A stretch of 34,900 bases of DNA. Source: Chlorobaculum sp. 24CR. Its GTDB lineage: Bacteria; Bacteroidota; Chlorobiia; Chlorobiales; Chlorobiaceae. The stretch lies in assembly GCF_004118635.1 (NCBI RefSeq), contig NZ_SDGU01000018.1:1-34900 (forward strand), read 5' to 3'. Shown here piece by piece: positions 19,469 through 27,825 of the stretch (position 1 is the first letter of the stretch; each line of letters begins with the position of its first letter). The position numbers were made by a program, and so were the translations under genes. Under the pieces are notes generated by a model. The model was given only the letters and a program-made list of their open reading frames with translations, ran no database searches and was not told where the DNA came from.

Positions 19469-19524
19469 GGTCCCTGCATCGGGGGGAATCGTCCTGTTCG
19501 GGCCGAAAAAAATTCGTCCAGCAT

Positions 19525-19552
19525 TTGCCCAGACCCTTCTTTTTCTTATACT
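19525..19552 (+). promoter_or_regulatory. Candidate sigma-70-type promoter for the B12 operon
   Basis: TTGCCC (19525-19530), a 16-bp spacer and TATACT (19547-19552). Transcription would start near 19559, just at the 5' edge of the cobalamin riboswitch. Assigned from consensus and position only. Confidence 0.5.
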
Positions 19553-19562
19553 TCATCCGATT

Positions 19563-19748
19563 ATGTGGTGCCCGTCATGGAAACATGCGGGCTTAAAAGG
19601 GAATCCGGTGAGAGTCCGGAACAGTACCCGCTGCTGTAATCCCGCGCTGGCCGCAAGGCTGGCGACACGGTTCGCCGACAATGCCACTGTCCCGTTCAGG
19701 GATGGGAAGGCCGGCAGAATCCGGGAAAGTCAGAAGACCTGCCTCATA
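19563..19748 (+). promoter_or_regulatory. Cobalamin riboswitch upstream of the cobalt/B12 genes
   Basis: The aptamer blocks are clear: GGGAATCCGGTGAGAGTCCGG from 19599, CCCGCTGCTGTAATC at about 19627-19641, GCCACTGT at 19683-19690, GGGAAGG at about 19704-19710, and a perfect consensus B12 box AGTCAGAAGACCTGCC at 19728-19743. An outer stem can form between ATGTGG near 19563 and CCTCAT near 19742. It should repress the genes from 19783 onward when adenosylcobalamin is plentiful. A T-rich tract (about 19748-19755) follows directly, with the next ATG at 19783. Confidence 0.95.
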
Positions 19749-19782
19749 TTTTTTGGCTTCGGGAATAAAGCAACATACTACC

Positions 19783-20142
19783 ATGAAACACACCTCCGTT
19801 CCGCTTTTCGGAACAGGCTGGGTTCGGGCATCGATCTGGTCGATGCGCAGCCGACTGTTCCGCTCGCTTTTCAGTCGATTTGTTCCTCCTGTCTATCACG
19901 ATCTGTTCCGTGCGCCGTTTGGCGTCCCGGCGCGATCCGTGCTGTTTTCCATCGACCCCCATCGATCCTGCCGCACTCATCTCATCGCCCATTTTTCGCC
20001 TTTTTCGCGTCAATCCGGTCAACACTATCATCAAGGGCATGACCCGTTCATCGTCACCTGTTATCAGTGCCGTTCAGGCTGTGACGGTTTTACCGTCGCC
20101 GGTCATCCGCTGACCGCCATTTCGTTCTGGCAATTCAACTGA
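19783..20142 (+). CDS. Small His/Cys-rich hypothetical protein under the riboswitch
   Basis: An open frame of 119 residues, the first after the cobalamin riboswitch, ending 19 bp before the outer-membrane channel gene. It is not a family I recognise. It is Arg/Ser/Phe-rich with about nine His (including GQHYHQGHD) and a CYQCRSGC cluster near the end, which could bind metal. There is no clear signal peptide, membrane helix or strong ribosome-binding site. It could be a leader with chance coding potential; its position in a cobalt operon and the His/Cys bias are the only arguments for a real gene. Confidence 0.4.
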   Translation: MKHTSVPLFGTGWVRASIWSMRSRLFRSLFSRFVPPVYHDLFRAPFGVPARSVLFSIDPHRSCRTHLIAHFSPFSRQSGQHYHQGHDPFIVTCYQCRSGCDGFTVAGHPLTAISFWQFN

Positions 20143-20161
20143 AACAAGAGAACAAGTGATT

Positions 20162-20953
20162 ATGAAAAAATATGTTATGGCGGCAGCATTGCTGTGCTGC
20201 TCCGCACCGGCTTATGCGGCCCATCCGCTCGTTACTGACGATACCGGCACCCAGGGCGCTGGCGGCTGGCAGGTCGAATGCACGACCGGATTTTCCTCCA
20301 ACCGTGAAAACGACGGCGGAATCAGGATCAAAGAGCGCGAAACCGAGGCCGCGATGGTGGTTTCCTACGGTTTAGCGCAGGACATCGACATCGTTGCCGG
20401 TTTGCCGTACCTGTGGTATCAGGTGAAGGAAAATCAACTGGTTACCGCCGATAAAAGCGGCATTGGCGATATGACGCTCGAACTCAAGTGGCGGTTCTGC
20501 GAAAACGAAAAGAGCGGCTTCAGCCTCGCCCTGAAGCCCGGCATTTCGCTGCCGACCGGTGACGCCGACAAAGGCCTCGGTGCTGGCCGGGTGACCGGCG
20601 GCGCGGCGCTGATCGCCACCAAAGAGTTCGGGCCGCTGACGCTGCACGCCAACGCTGGCTACCATCGCAACGTTTACGAACTCGACGAGGATGCGGAGGC
20701 GTGCAACAAGCACGTCTGGAGCGCATCCGTGGCGGGCGAATATGCGTTTTCGGACAAGCTGAGGGCGGTGGCCGATATCGGCATCGAAACAGCCGAGGAG
20801 AAAGGGTCGCGAACGCATCCCGCATTCGTGGTGGGCGGCCTGATCTACAGCGTTACCGAAAACTTCGATTTCGATCTTGGCATCAAGGGTGGCCTGAACG
20901 ATGCCGAACCCGATACGGCTGTGCTGCTGGGCGTGGCCGCACGATTCAATTAA
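20162..20953 (+). CDS. Outer-membrane channel-like protein (MetA-pathway/COG4313-type transporter)
   Basis: A 263-residue protein with a Sec signal peptide ([23 protein letters not shown] at 20162 preferred over the GTG two codons upstream). The mature N-terminus [19 protein letters not shown] is the signature of the family annotated as 'phenol degradation MetA-like' outer-membrane transporters. The rest is a run of amphipathic beta-strands ([20 protein letters not shown], then HANAGYHRN and [13 protein letters not shown]). It lies under the cobalamin riboswitch and 10 bp before cbiM, so a role in moving cobalt across the outer membrane is a reasonable inference. Substrate specificity cannot be read from sequence. 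Confidence 0.75.
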   Translation: MKKYVMAAALLCCSAPAYAAHPLVTDDTGTQGAGGWQVECTTGFSSNRENDGGIRIKERETEAAMVVSYGLAQDIDIVAGLPYLWYQVKENQLVTADKSGIGDMTLELKWRFCENEKSGFSLALKPGISLPTGDADKGLGAGRVTGGAALIATKEFGPLTLHANAGYHRNVYELDEDAEACNKHVWSASVAGEYAFSDKLRAVADIGIETAEEKGSRTHPAFVVGGLIYSVTENFDFDLGIKGGLNDAEPDTAVLLGVAARFN

Positions 20954-20963
20954 AGGAGGAACG

Positions 20964-21719
20964 ATGAAAACCATGGAATTCCGATTTATCGCCGTGCCTT
21001 CGATGACTGCGGCCATTCTTGCGCTCGGCAGTGGCGATGCATTTGCGATGCACATCATGGAGGGGTTCCTGCCCCCTTCGTGGAGTCTGTTCTGGACGGC
21101 GGTGTCGCTGCCCTTTTTCGTGCTCGGCTTCCGGTCGATGCGCAAGATCGTGGCCGACAATCCGCGCATGAAGCTGCTGCTCGCGATGGCGGGGGCGTTC
21201 GCGTTCGTGCTCTCGTCGCTCAAGATTCCCTCCGTGACCGGGAGCTGCTCGCACCCGACCGGCGTGGGGCTTGGCGCGATCATGTTCGGTCCGTCGGTGA
21301 TGAGCGTGCTCGGCGCGATCGTGCTGCTTTTCCAGGCACTGCTGCTGGCGCATGGCGGGCTGACGACGCTTGGCGCGAACCTCTTTTCGATGGGCATCGC
21401 CGGGCCGTTCGTCTCTTACGGCATCTACAAGCTCGCCGACGGCATGAAGGCTCCGCGCTCGATGGCGGTCTTTCTCGGCGCGGCGCTGGGCGATCTGCTG
21501 ACCTACGTCGTCACCTCGCTCCAGCTCGCGGCGGCGTTCCCGTCGGCGACCGGCGGGTTTGCCGCGGCGATGGTCAAGTTCCTCGGCATCTTCGCCGTGA
21601 CGCAGGTTCCGCTCGCCGTGAGCGAGGGCATCCTGACGGTGATGGTTTATAACGCCATCCGCTCGTATGCCGGTGAAACCATGTTTGGCGGCGCAACGCT
21701 TTCCGGGGAGGTGAAGTGA
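20964..21719 (+). CDS. cbiM: Cobalt ECF transporter substrate-capture subunit CbiM
   Basis: A 251-residue integral membrane protein of the CbiMNQO energy-coupling-factor transporter. The start at 20964 has an excellent AAAGGAGG site. Residues 1-28 form a signal-peptide-like leader ending in AFA; cleavage there would expose Met29-His30 of [10 protein letters not shown] as the mature N-terminus, which in CbiM/NikM coordinates the metal. The second conserved metal ligand is His97 in [12 protein letters not shown] (about residue 69 of the mature form). Several hydrophobic helices follow. It overlaps cbiN by one base. Confidence 0.96.
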   Translation: MKTMEFRFIAVPSMTAAILALGSGDAFAMHIMEGFLPPSWSLFWTAVSLPFFVLGFRSMRKIVADNPRMKLLLAMAGAFAFVLSSLKIPSVTGSCSHPTGVGLGAIMFGPSVMSVLGAIVLLFQALLLAHGGLTTLGANLFSMGIAGPFVSYGIYKLADGMKAPRSMAVFLGAALGDLLTYVVTSLQLAAAFPSATGGFAAAMVKFLGIFAVTQVPLAVSEGILTVMVYNAIRSYAGETMFGGATLSGEVK

Positions 21720-22018
21720 TGAAACGCTCGATTCTGAAAAATTTCCTGCTCGCGGCGCTGGTGATTGCGCTGGCCGCGGTGCCGCTGTTGACGATGAGCG
21801 ATGCTGAATTCGGCGGCGCGGATGGCCAGGCCGAGGAGGCGATCACAGAGCTGCATCCGGAGTACAAGCCGTGGTTTGCGCCCTTCTGGGAGCCGCCGGG
21901 CGGCGAGGTCGAGAGCCTGCTTTTTGCGTTGCAGGCGGCGCTCGGCGCGGGCGTGCTGGGCTACGGCCTCGGCTACCTGCGGGCCTCGCGCCAGCCATCC
22001 GGAGCGGAGCGGGGTTGA
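21719..22018 (+). CDS. cbiN: Cobalt transporter accessory subunit CbiN
   Basis: A 99-residue protein with two membrane helices (about 8-28, [16 protein letters not shown]; about 68-88, [20 protein letters not shown]) flanking a periplasmic loop with the family motif [12 protein letters not shown] and the segment [19 protein letters not shown]. CbiN assists metal loading of CbiM. The ATG at 21719 overlaps the cbiM stop, and GGGGAGG lies just upstream. A GTG one codon earlier is possible. Confidence 0.93.
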   Translation: MKRSILKNFLLAALVIALAAVPLLTMSDAEFGGADGQAEEAITELHPEYKPWFAPFWEPPGGEVESLLFALQAALGAGVLGYGLGYLRASRQPSGAERG

Positions 22019-22800
22019 GGACGCTCGACCACCACGCCGCGAGCTCCCGGCTGCGCGATGTCGCGCCGGGCTACAAGCTGCTCTTCGCGCTGCTGCCCGG
22101 CGAGATGGTGCTGTGGGCGGACTCCGTGCCCTTTTCGCTGCTGGTGTTCGCGCTGATGAGCGCGTCACTCATGCTGAAAGGGGGCGTTCGTCTCGCCGAC
22201 TACCTCCGCTGGCTGCTGCTTCCGGCGGGATTTCTGGTGATCGGCACGGCGGCGGTGGCCGTCGATGCCTCCGCATCTCCGGGGGTATTCATCGTTTCCG
22301 TGCCGGTCGGCGGAGCGTCCATCGGCATCACCGCCGCCGGGGTCGCGATGGCGGCGCATCTCTGTTTCAGGGCGCTCGCGTCGGTCTCGTGCCTCTACTT
22401 CGTCGCCTTCACGACGCCCGTCGCCGATATCGGGCGGGCGATGGCGTCGGTTGGCCTTCCGCCGCTCTTCACCGAGATGACCTTGCTCGTTTATCGCTTC
22501 GTCTTCCTGCTTTTCGAGACCGCCTCGGAGATGGCTACCGCGCAGCGCTCGCGGCTCGGCTACGCGGGCACGGCGGCCTCGTTCCGCTCCCTCGCGTCGC
22601 TCGCCTCGAACCTCTTCCTCTTTTCGGCCCGCCGCGCCGAGGAGGTCTATGTGGCGATGGAGTGCCGGGGCTACGACGGCGCGATCCGCGTGCTCGCTTC
22701 GTCAAACGGAGCGCGGCAGCCGTCGTTCGTCGCTCTCGCGCTGCTGGAACTCACGCTGCTCGGTCTCGCCGTCGCCGCGCACTCCGGGAGGTTTTTCTGA
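22015..22800 (+). CDS. cbiQ: ECF transporter transmembrane subunit CbiQ
   Basis: A 261-residue coupling subunit. The frame starts at the TTG at 22015, overlapping the cbiN stop by 4 bases, and gives the expected N-terminus [20 protein letters not shown]. Several membrane helices follow ([33 protein letters not shown]). The C-terminal Ala-Arg-Gly coupling region contains [17 protein letters not shown], the conserved motif that docks onto the ATPase. A TTG start is unusual, but no other start in the frame fits the family N-terminus. Confidence 0.94.
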   Translation: MRTLDHHAASSRLRDVAPGYKLLFALLPGEMVLWADSVPFSLLVFALMSASLMLKGGVRLADYLRWLLLPAGFLVIGTAAVAVDASASPGVFIVSVPVGGASIGITAAGVAMAAHLCFRALASVSCLYFVAFTTPVADIGRAMASVGLPPLFTEMTLLVYRFVFLLFETASEMATAQRSRLGYAGTAASFRSLASLASNLFLFSARRAEEVYVAMECRGYDGAIRVLASSNGARQPSFVALALLELTLLGLAVAAHSGRFF

Positions 22801-23675
22801 TGGCGTCGCCAGCCATTCTCCGAACCGAGGCGCTCCGGTGCGTCTGGCCGGATGGCACGGTGGCGCTCGATGGCGTCGCTCTTTCGATCCGCACGGGCGA
22901 AGTCACCGCGCTGCTCGGCGGCAACGGCGCGGGCAAGTCGTCGCTTTTGCTCAGCTTCAACGGCATCCTGAAGCCTCGCGCGGGCCGGGTGCTGCTGCGC
23001 GATGAGCCGCTCGACTATTCGTCACGGGGACTCAAAAGCCTGCGGCAGGAGGTTGGCATCGTCTTCCAGAACCCCGACGCGCAGCTTTTCGCGTCGAGCG
23101 TTTACGAAGACATCTCCTTCGGCCTCTGCAATCTCGGCCTGCCGGAGCCGGAGGCGCGGCGGCGGGTCGAGGCGGCGATGGAGCTGGTCGGCGTCGCGGA
23201 GCTGGCGCGCAAGCCGGTGCACCACCTCAGCTTCGGCCAAAAGAAGCGGGTCGCGCTGGCCGGGGTGCTGGCGATGGAGCCGTCGGTGTTGCTGCTCGAC
23301 GAGCCGACGGCGGGCCTCGATCCGAAGGGCGCGGACGAGATCATGCGCTTCATCCGCGAGCTGCAACGCTCCTCCGCCATGACGGTGGTGGTCGCCACGC
23401 ACGACATCGAGATGGTGCCACTCTTCTGTGACCGCGCCTGCGTGTTGGATCGGGGGCGGGTGCTCTTCGAGGGCGAGGTCGCCTCGATGTTCGAGCAGCG
23501 CGATCTCGTCCGGCGGGCTGGGCTGCGGCTGCCGCGCATCGCGCATCTGCTGGAGATTCTCGTCTCGAAGGACGGCTTCGCGCTGCCCGGCGCGGCGATG
23601 ACGATTGGCGAAGCGCGAAAGGTTTTGAACACATTGAAAGAGGATCGAAAAGGCGATGAGCGGCGGCAAGGGTAA
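22800..23675 (+). CDS. cbiO: ECF transporter ATPase subunit CbiO
   Basis: A 291-residue ABC ATPase powering cobalt import. Walker A is GGNGAGKSS (residues 40-48). The Q-loop is [21 protein letters not shown], typical of ECF ATPases. The signature is [16 protein letters not shown], Walker B with catalytic Glu is [13 protein letters not shown], and the switch His is in VATHDIEM. The ATG overlaps the cbiQ stop by one base, and its 3' end overlaps cobA by 20 bases. An ORF extending upstream to 21801 is only an open shadow across cbiN and cbiQ. Confidence 0.96.
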   Translation: MASPAILRTEALRCVWPDGTVALDGVALSIRTGEVTALLGGNGAGKSSLLLSFNGILKPRAGRVLLRDEPLDYSSRGLKSLRQEVGIVFQNPDAQLFASSVYEDISFGLCNLGLPEPEARRRVEAAMELVGVAELARKPVHHLSFGQKKRVALAGVLAMEPSVLLLDEPTAGLDPKGADEIMRFIRELQRSSAMTVVVATHDIEMVPLFCDRACVLDRGRVLFEGEVASMFEQRDLVRRAGLRLPRIAHLLEILVSKDGFALPGAAMTIGEARKVLNTLKEDRKGDERRQG

Positions 23676-24453
23676 GGTTTTTCTGGTGGGTGGCGGGCCG
23701 GGCGATCCGGAGCTGCTGACCATGCGCGCGCACAAAGCGCTGCAATCGGCCGACGTGGTGCTGCACGACGCGCTCATCAGCCCGGAGATTCTCGCGCTGC
23801 TGCCGAACGGCGCGGAGCGGATCAGCGTCGGCAAACGCCTCGGCGATGGCAAGGATCAGACCGACCGCCAGACGAAAATCAACGACCTGCTCGCCCGTCA
23901 CGCCCGCGCGGGAAAATTGGTCGTGCGGCTCAAAGCCGGTGACCCCTTCATGTTCGGGCGCGGCATCGAGGAGGTGCGCGCGCTTGCCGCCGCCGGAGCG
24001 CCGTGCGAGGTGGTGCCGGGCATCACGGCGGGTATCGCCGCCGCCGAGCTGTGCCGGATTCCGCTGACCGAGCGCTACCGGAACAGTTCGGCGCTCTTCT
24101 GCACCGGCCAGACCGCCGATTACTCGCTGGAGCATTTCGCGGCGGTGATCGAGCTGATGAAGGCGGGCACGCCGCTGGTGATGTACATGGGCTTTGAGCA
24201 GCTCGACAAAATCGTCGGGCGCTTCATTGAGTCCGGCCTGCCGCCGGAGCTACCGGCGTGCGCGGTTTCGCGCGTCTCGCGGAGCGACCAGGCGCTGGTT
24301 GCGGCCACGCTCGGCACGATTGTCCGGCAAATTCGCGAGCGCGAATTACCTCTGCCGGTGGTGTTCATCATCGGCGAACACGCCGTGCCGGAAGAGTGCG
24401 GGCAGAAAACAGATCGGACGGATCGGGGAAAATCACAGCTTCAACAAGCATGA
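23656..24453 (+). CDS. cobA: Uroporphyrinogen-III C-methyltransferase
   Basis: A 265-residue enzyme that methylates uroporphyrinogen III at C2 and C7 to precorrin-2, using two SAM. Conserved motifs are [14 protein letters not shown] (residues 12-25), [22 protein letters not shown] (91-103) and [12 protein letters not shown] (119-130), the standard SUMT pattern. There is no fused CysG dehydrogenase/chelatase or HemD domain. It overlaps cbiO and cbiK, so it is translated in the same operon and commits uroporphyrinogen III to the corrinoid (and siroheme) branch. Confidence 0.96.
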   Translation: MSGGKGKVFLVGGGPGDPELLTMRAHKALQSADVVLHDALISPEILALLPNGAERISVGKRLGDGKDQTDRQTKINDLLARHARAGKLVVRLKAGDPFMFGRGIEEVRALAAAGAPCEVVPGITAGIAAAELCRIPLTERYRNSSALFCTGQTADYSLEHFAAVIELMKAGTPLVMYMGFEQLDKIVGRFIESGLPPELPACAVSRVSRSDQALVAATLGTIVRQIRERELPLPVVFIIGEHAVPEECGQKTDRTDRGKSQLQQA

Positions 24454-25373
24454 GTAAACACAAAAAGCGTTCGCAGATCAACAAGAAGGCGATTCTGCTG
24501 GCCCATTTCGGCACCACGTATCCGTCGGCGCTGACCTCGCTGGAGAACATCCGGAGGCAGGTGCGGGCGCAGATTCCCGGCATCGAAGTGCGGCACTGCT
24601 TTACCTCGAACATGGTGCGCAACATCTGGTCGGCGCGGCGGCGCGATCCCCGGAAGTGGCTCGACGAGGGGGTGGCCGACGAGTTCCTGAACGTGCAGGG
24701 GTTCCTCGGCGCGATCGGCAACTTGCAGGACGGCAACTACCGGACGGTTATCGTGCAGCCGACCCACATGTACCACGGCGAGCAGTTCGAGGATCTGAAG
24801 TCCTACGTCTCGGCGCTCCAGTCGATCCGCACCATCAAGCGGGTCTGGTCGCCCTTCGAGAAGGTGGTGCTGTCGCGCCCGGCGCTCGGCACTTGCGGCA
24901 TCGAGCACGACTACGCGGAGGACATCGAACAGGTGGCCGGGCTGTTCGACGACGATGTCGAACGCGCCCGCCAGCTCGACGCGGCGCTGGTTTATGTGGC
25001 GCACGGCAACGATTTCTTTTCGTCGGGCGCGTTTCACGAAACCTGTCAGGTGATGCGCAGCCGCTATCCGGGCGCACAGATTCACATCGGCATGGTCGAG
25101 GGGCGGCCTGGCGTCGAGGAGATCGTCGCCGGGGTGACGGGCAGCGGACGCAAGGCGGTGCTGCTGCGCCCGTTCATGATTACGGCGGGCGACCACGCGC
25201 ACAACGACATTGCCGACGACGACCCCGGCTCGTGGAAGGGGGCGTTCGAGGCGGCGGGCTGCCGGGTCGAGACCCGCATGGAGGGGCTCGGTTCGGACGA
25301 CCGCTTCGCCGCGCTCTTCGCCCGCCGGATTCTCGAAACCGCCGAAGACCACGGTATTGAGCTGTTGCCGTGA
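24450..25373 (+). CDS. cbiK: Sirohydrochlorin cobaltochelatase CbiK
   Basis: A 307-residue class II chelatase inserting Co2+ into sirohydrochlorin without ATP, the entry step of the anaerobic pathway. The N-terminus ILLAHFGTTYPSALTSLENI is typical. The two metal-site histidines equivalent to those of Salmonella CbiK are His185 in VYVAHGND and His249 in MITAGDHAHNDIADDD, followed by PGSWK. There is no signal peptide, unlike the periplasmic CbiK of Desulfovibrio. The ATG overlaps the cobA stop by 4 bases. The repeat-filled gap after it separates this block from cbiL. Confidence 0.95.
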   Translation: MSKHKKRSQINKKAILLAHFGTTYPSALTSLENIRRQVRAQIPGIEVRHCFTSNMVRNIWSARRRDPRKWLDEGVADEFLNVQGFLGAIGNLQDGNYRTVIVQPTHMYHGEQFEDLKSYVSALQSIRTIKRVWSPFEKVVLSRPALGTCGIEHDYAEDIEQVAGLFDDDVERARQLDAALVYVAHGNDFFSSGAFHETCQVMRSRYPGAQIHIGMVEGRPGVEEIVAGVTGSGRKAVLLRPFMITAGDHAHNDIADDDPGSWKGAFEAAGCRVETRMEGLGSDDRFAALFARRILETAEDHGIELLP

Positions 25374-25401
25374 GGGGTGGGGCTGTTGTTTTGATTCTTT
25401 T

Positions 25402-25427
25402 GTAGGGGCAGACCTGTGTGTCTGCCC
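25402..25427 (+). repeat. REP-like palindrome with GTAG flank in cbiK-cbiL gap
   Basis: GTAG (25402-25405), GGGCAGAC (25406-25413), a 6-base loop and GTCTGCCC (25420-25427). It has the same plan as the elements at 6407 and in the RAYT gene. It may also serve as a partial terminator after cbiK. Confidence 0.75.
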
Positions 25428-25504
25428 TGAGCTGAATTCACTCAGCATTCATCTTTTATTGCTTTGGCGACAAGAGAAGCCTGATACCACAATAAGAAGA
25501 AATT

Positions 25505-25561
25505 GGGCTAAAGCCCTTGTTTATTTGGCACTATCCATAAACCCCGGACTAAAGTCCGGGG
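25505..25561. repeat. Paired CTAAAG palindromes in cbiK-cbiL gap
   Basis: Two different palindromes share the core CTAAAG: GGGCTAAAGCCC (25505-25516) and CCCCGGACTAAAGTCCGGGG (25542-25561). A related degenerate sequence, GGGCTAAAGGCTC, occurs near 16667. Together with the REP at 25402 these account for much of the 308-bp gap between cbiK and cbiL; no gene or riboswitch was found in it. Confidence 0.65.
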
Positions 25562-25681
25562 CAATTGTTGAAGAGTTTTCATTATCGAAGTAATAAAAAA
25601 TGAACCTCCGAGAAGATGCCGAGCAGGCGCTCGGCGTTCCCAGGGAAACAAGACACTGTTACTGACTTTTACATGCAATCA

Positions 25682-26422
25682 ATGAACAAACAAGGCTCTC
25701 TCATCAGCGTTTCGCTTGGGCCGGGCGATCCCGGCCTCATCACCGTCAAGGCGCTGGCGCAGTTGCGCGAGGCTGACGTGATCTACTATCCCGGCACGGT
25801 CAGCGCTTCGGGCGCGGTGACGAGCGTGGCGCTCGATATTCTCGAAGCGTACGATCTCGATCCGTCGAAACTGCGCGGGATGCTCGTGCCGATGTCGCGC
25901 TCGCGCGAGGCCGCCGAGGCGAGTTACGCCGCGAACTACGCCGCGATGGCGGAAGAGGTGCGGACGGGCCGCCGGGTTGCGGTGGTGAGCGTCGGCGACG
26001 GCGGCTTTTACAGCACCGCGTCGGCGATCATCGAGCGGGCGCGGCTCGACGGCCTCGACTGCTCGATGACGCCCGGCATTCCGGCTTTTATCGCCGCCGG
26101 ATCGGCTGCCGGAATGCCGCTCGCGTTGCAAAGCGACAGCGTACTCGTGCTGGCGCAGATCGACGAGATCGGCGAACTCGAACGCGCTCTCGCCTCGCAC
26201 AGCACGGTGGTGGTGATGAAGCTCTCGACGGTGAAAAACGAACTGGTCAATTTCCTCGAACGGTACGCCAAACCCTTCCTCTACGCCGAAAAGGTGGGCA
26301 TGGCGGGCGAGTTCATCACCATGGAGATCGAGGCCTTGCGGGGTCGCGCCATCCCCTACTTTTCGCTGCTGGTCTGCTCACCGCACTGCCGGCACTCAAC
26401 CCTTTCGCCCTTTGCGTCATGA
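25682..26422 (+). CDS. cbiL: Cobalt-precorrin-2 C20-methyltransferase CbiL
   Basis: A 246-residue SAM methyltransferase adding the C20 methyl group to cobalt-factor II/precorrin-2. It has the class III tetrapyrrole-methylase pattern: SLGPGDPGLITVKALAQL (residues 11-28), ADVIYYPGTVSASG, VVSVGDGGFYSTASAI and MTPGIPAFIAAGSAAGMPLA. Within the third motif the usual GDP is GDG, a small departure. The ATG at 25682 is preferred because the motif then sits at the usual distance; ATG 25673 is three codons upstream, and neither has a clear ribosome-binding site. It overlaps cbiHC by 4 bases. Confidence 0.93.
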   Translation: MNKQGSLISVSLGPGDPGLITVKALAQLREADVIYYPGTVSASGAVTSVALDILEAYDLDPSKLRGMLVPMSRSREAAEASYAANYAAMAEEVRTGRRVAVVSVGDGGFYSTASAIIERARLDGLDCSMTPGIPAFIAAGSAAGMPLALQSDSVLVLAQIDEIGELERALASHSTVVVMKLSTVKNELVNFLERYAKPFLYAEKVGMAGEFITMEIEALRGRAIPYFSLLVCSPHCRHSTLSPFAS

Positions 26423-27825
26423 ACGGCAAAATTACCGTTGCGGGTCTCGGCCCCGGCAGCGACTCGATGATGACCCCGCAGGTGCTCGAAGCGATCCGCG
26501 CCGCCGACGCGGTAGTTGGCTACACCGGCTACATGAAGAGCATCGCGCACCTGATTCCGGACTCCGTCCAGATCGTGGCGAACGGCATGACCGGCGAGAT
26601 GCAGCGGGCCGAAGAGGCGTTCGTGCTGGCCTCGGAAGGGCGTCGCATCGTTGTCGTCAGCTCCGGCGACGCGGGCATCTACGGCATGGCGCCGCTCATT
26701 CTCGAACTGCACGCGAGCGGGCGCTGGCCCGATGTCGAAGTCGAGGTGCTGGCGGGCATCAGCGCCTTCCAGGCCGCCGCAGCGCGGCTCGGTGCTCCGG
26801 TGAGCCATGACTTCTGCGCCATTTCGCTCTCCGATTTGATGACGCCGTGGGAGGTGATCGAAAAGCGGATCGAGGCGGCGGCATCGGCGGACTTCGTGAC
26901 GGCGGTTTATAACCCCCGCAGCCGCGACCGCTACTGGCAGATTCATCGCTTCAAAGAGCTGTTCCTGCGTCACCGCTCATCCTCAACGCCGGTCGGGATC
27001 GTTCGCAACGTTACGCGCAGCGACGAGTCGGTGGTGCTGACGACGCTCGGCGAGTTCGATCCTGATTCGCTCGACATGTTCACCGTCATGCTGGTGGGCA
27101 ACTCGACCACCTTTTTCTCCGGCGAGCGGATGATTACGCCGAGGGGCTACTTCAGCCGCGAAGAGCCGGGTTCGACACCGGTCGGCCAGTCGATCATGAG
27201 CGGCAGCTTCCGCGCCATCGCCAGGCTGATGAAGCCGGACGGTCGTCCCGCCGACGAGCGTTGGGCGGTCATGCACACGATCCACACCACCGCCGATTTC
27301 GAGATGCAGGAGCTGTTCCACGCCTCGCCCGGCGCGATCCGGCGGTGGCACGAGGCGCTGACAGCCGGTGGTGCGACGATTGTCACCGACGTGACGATGG
27401 TGCAGTCGGGTCTGCGCAAGGCGGCGCTGGAGCGCTACGGCGTGACGGTGCGCTGCTACCTGCACGACGAGCGCGTGGCGGAGCTGGCCAAAAGCGCGGG
27501 CATCACGCGCAGCCAGGCGGGGATGCGGCTTGCCGCGCAGGAGCATCCCGACGCGCTCTTCGTCGTCGGCAACGCTCCGACCGCGCTCCTGGAGCTGGCC
27601 TCGCTGTTGCATCGCGGCGGCTTTGCGCCGATGGGGGTGATTGGCGCTCCGGTGGGCTTCGTGAACGTGGTCGAGTCGAAGCACCGGCTCAAGGCGGCGG
27701 CGGGCGCGACGCCGATTGCCCTCATCGAGGGGCGCAAGGGGGGCAGCGCGATTGCCGCCACCATCGTCAACGCCGCCTTCAGTCTCGACGAGGCGGAGGT
27801 GATGAATCCGGGGCGCGATGTCTGA
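26419..27825 (+). CDS. cbiHC: Fusion: cobalt-precorrin-3 C17-methyltransferase (CbiH) + cobalt-precorrin-8 methylmutase (CbiC)
   Basis: A 468-residue bifunctional protein. Residues 1-250 are CbiH/CobJ, the ring-contracting C17-methyltransferase: VAGLGPGSDSMMTPQVLEAI, VVGYTGYMKSI, VVSSGDAGIYGMAPLILEL, VLAGISAFQAAAARLGAP and VYNPRSRDR. Residues from about 258 are CbiC/CobH, which moves the C11 methyl to C12: SFRAIARLM, the catalytic-site histidines in MHTIHTTADFEM, SGLRKAALERYG, PIALIEGRKGGSAIAATIVN. The two activities act at well-separated pathway steps, so the fusion probably serves co-expression or complex formation rather than direct channelling. It overlaps the next gene by 8 bases. Confidence 0.95.
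   Translation: MNGKITVAGLGPGSDSMMTPQVLEAIRAADAVVGYTGYMKSIAHLIPDSVQIVANGMTGEMQRAEEAFVLASEGRRIVVVSSGDAGIYGMAPLILELHASGRWPDVEVEVLAGISAFQAAAARLGAPVSHDFCAISLSDLMTPWEVIEKRIEAAASADFVTAVYNPRSRDRYWQIHRFKELFLRHRSSSTPVGIVRNVTRSDESVVLTTLGEFDPDSLDMFTVMLVGNSTTFFSGERMITPRGYFSREEPGSTPVGQSIMSGSFRAIARLMKPDGRPADERWAVMHTIHTTADFEMQELFHASPGAIRRWHEALTAGGATIVTDVTMVQSGLRKAALERYGVTVRCYLHDERVAELAKSAGITRSQAGMRLAAQEHPDALFVVGNAPTALLELASLLHRGGFAPMGVIGAPVGFVNVVESKHRLKAAAGATPIALIEGRKGGSAIAATIVNAAFSLDEAEVMNPGRDV

Larger units (their letters stand above)
19176..19505 (+). pseudogene. Decayed second RAYT copy
   Basis: This stretch repeats the RAYT gene with losses. 19176-19201 matches the first codons (18482 onward). About 87 bases are then missing, and 19203-19372 closely matches 18600-18771, including the embedded REP. 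The segment encoding the HLH motif is deleted, and a diverged piece resembling 18820-18930 follows. There is no continuous frame and no catalytic residues. It probably arose by duplication or an independent insertion followed by deletion, and now forms the spacer before the riboswitch promoter. Confidence 0.8.

Noticed and set aside
19142-19562. A third attC closing the RAYT as a cassette
   Set aside because: The expected TCATAAC box and hairpin were not found; the region is a decayed RAYT copy.
25374-25681. A third cobalamin riboswitch before cbiL
   Set aside because: The B12 box and GCCACTG blocks are absent; the gap is made of REP and CTAAAG palindromes.
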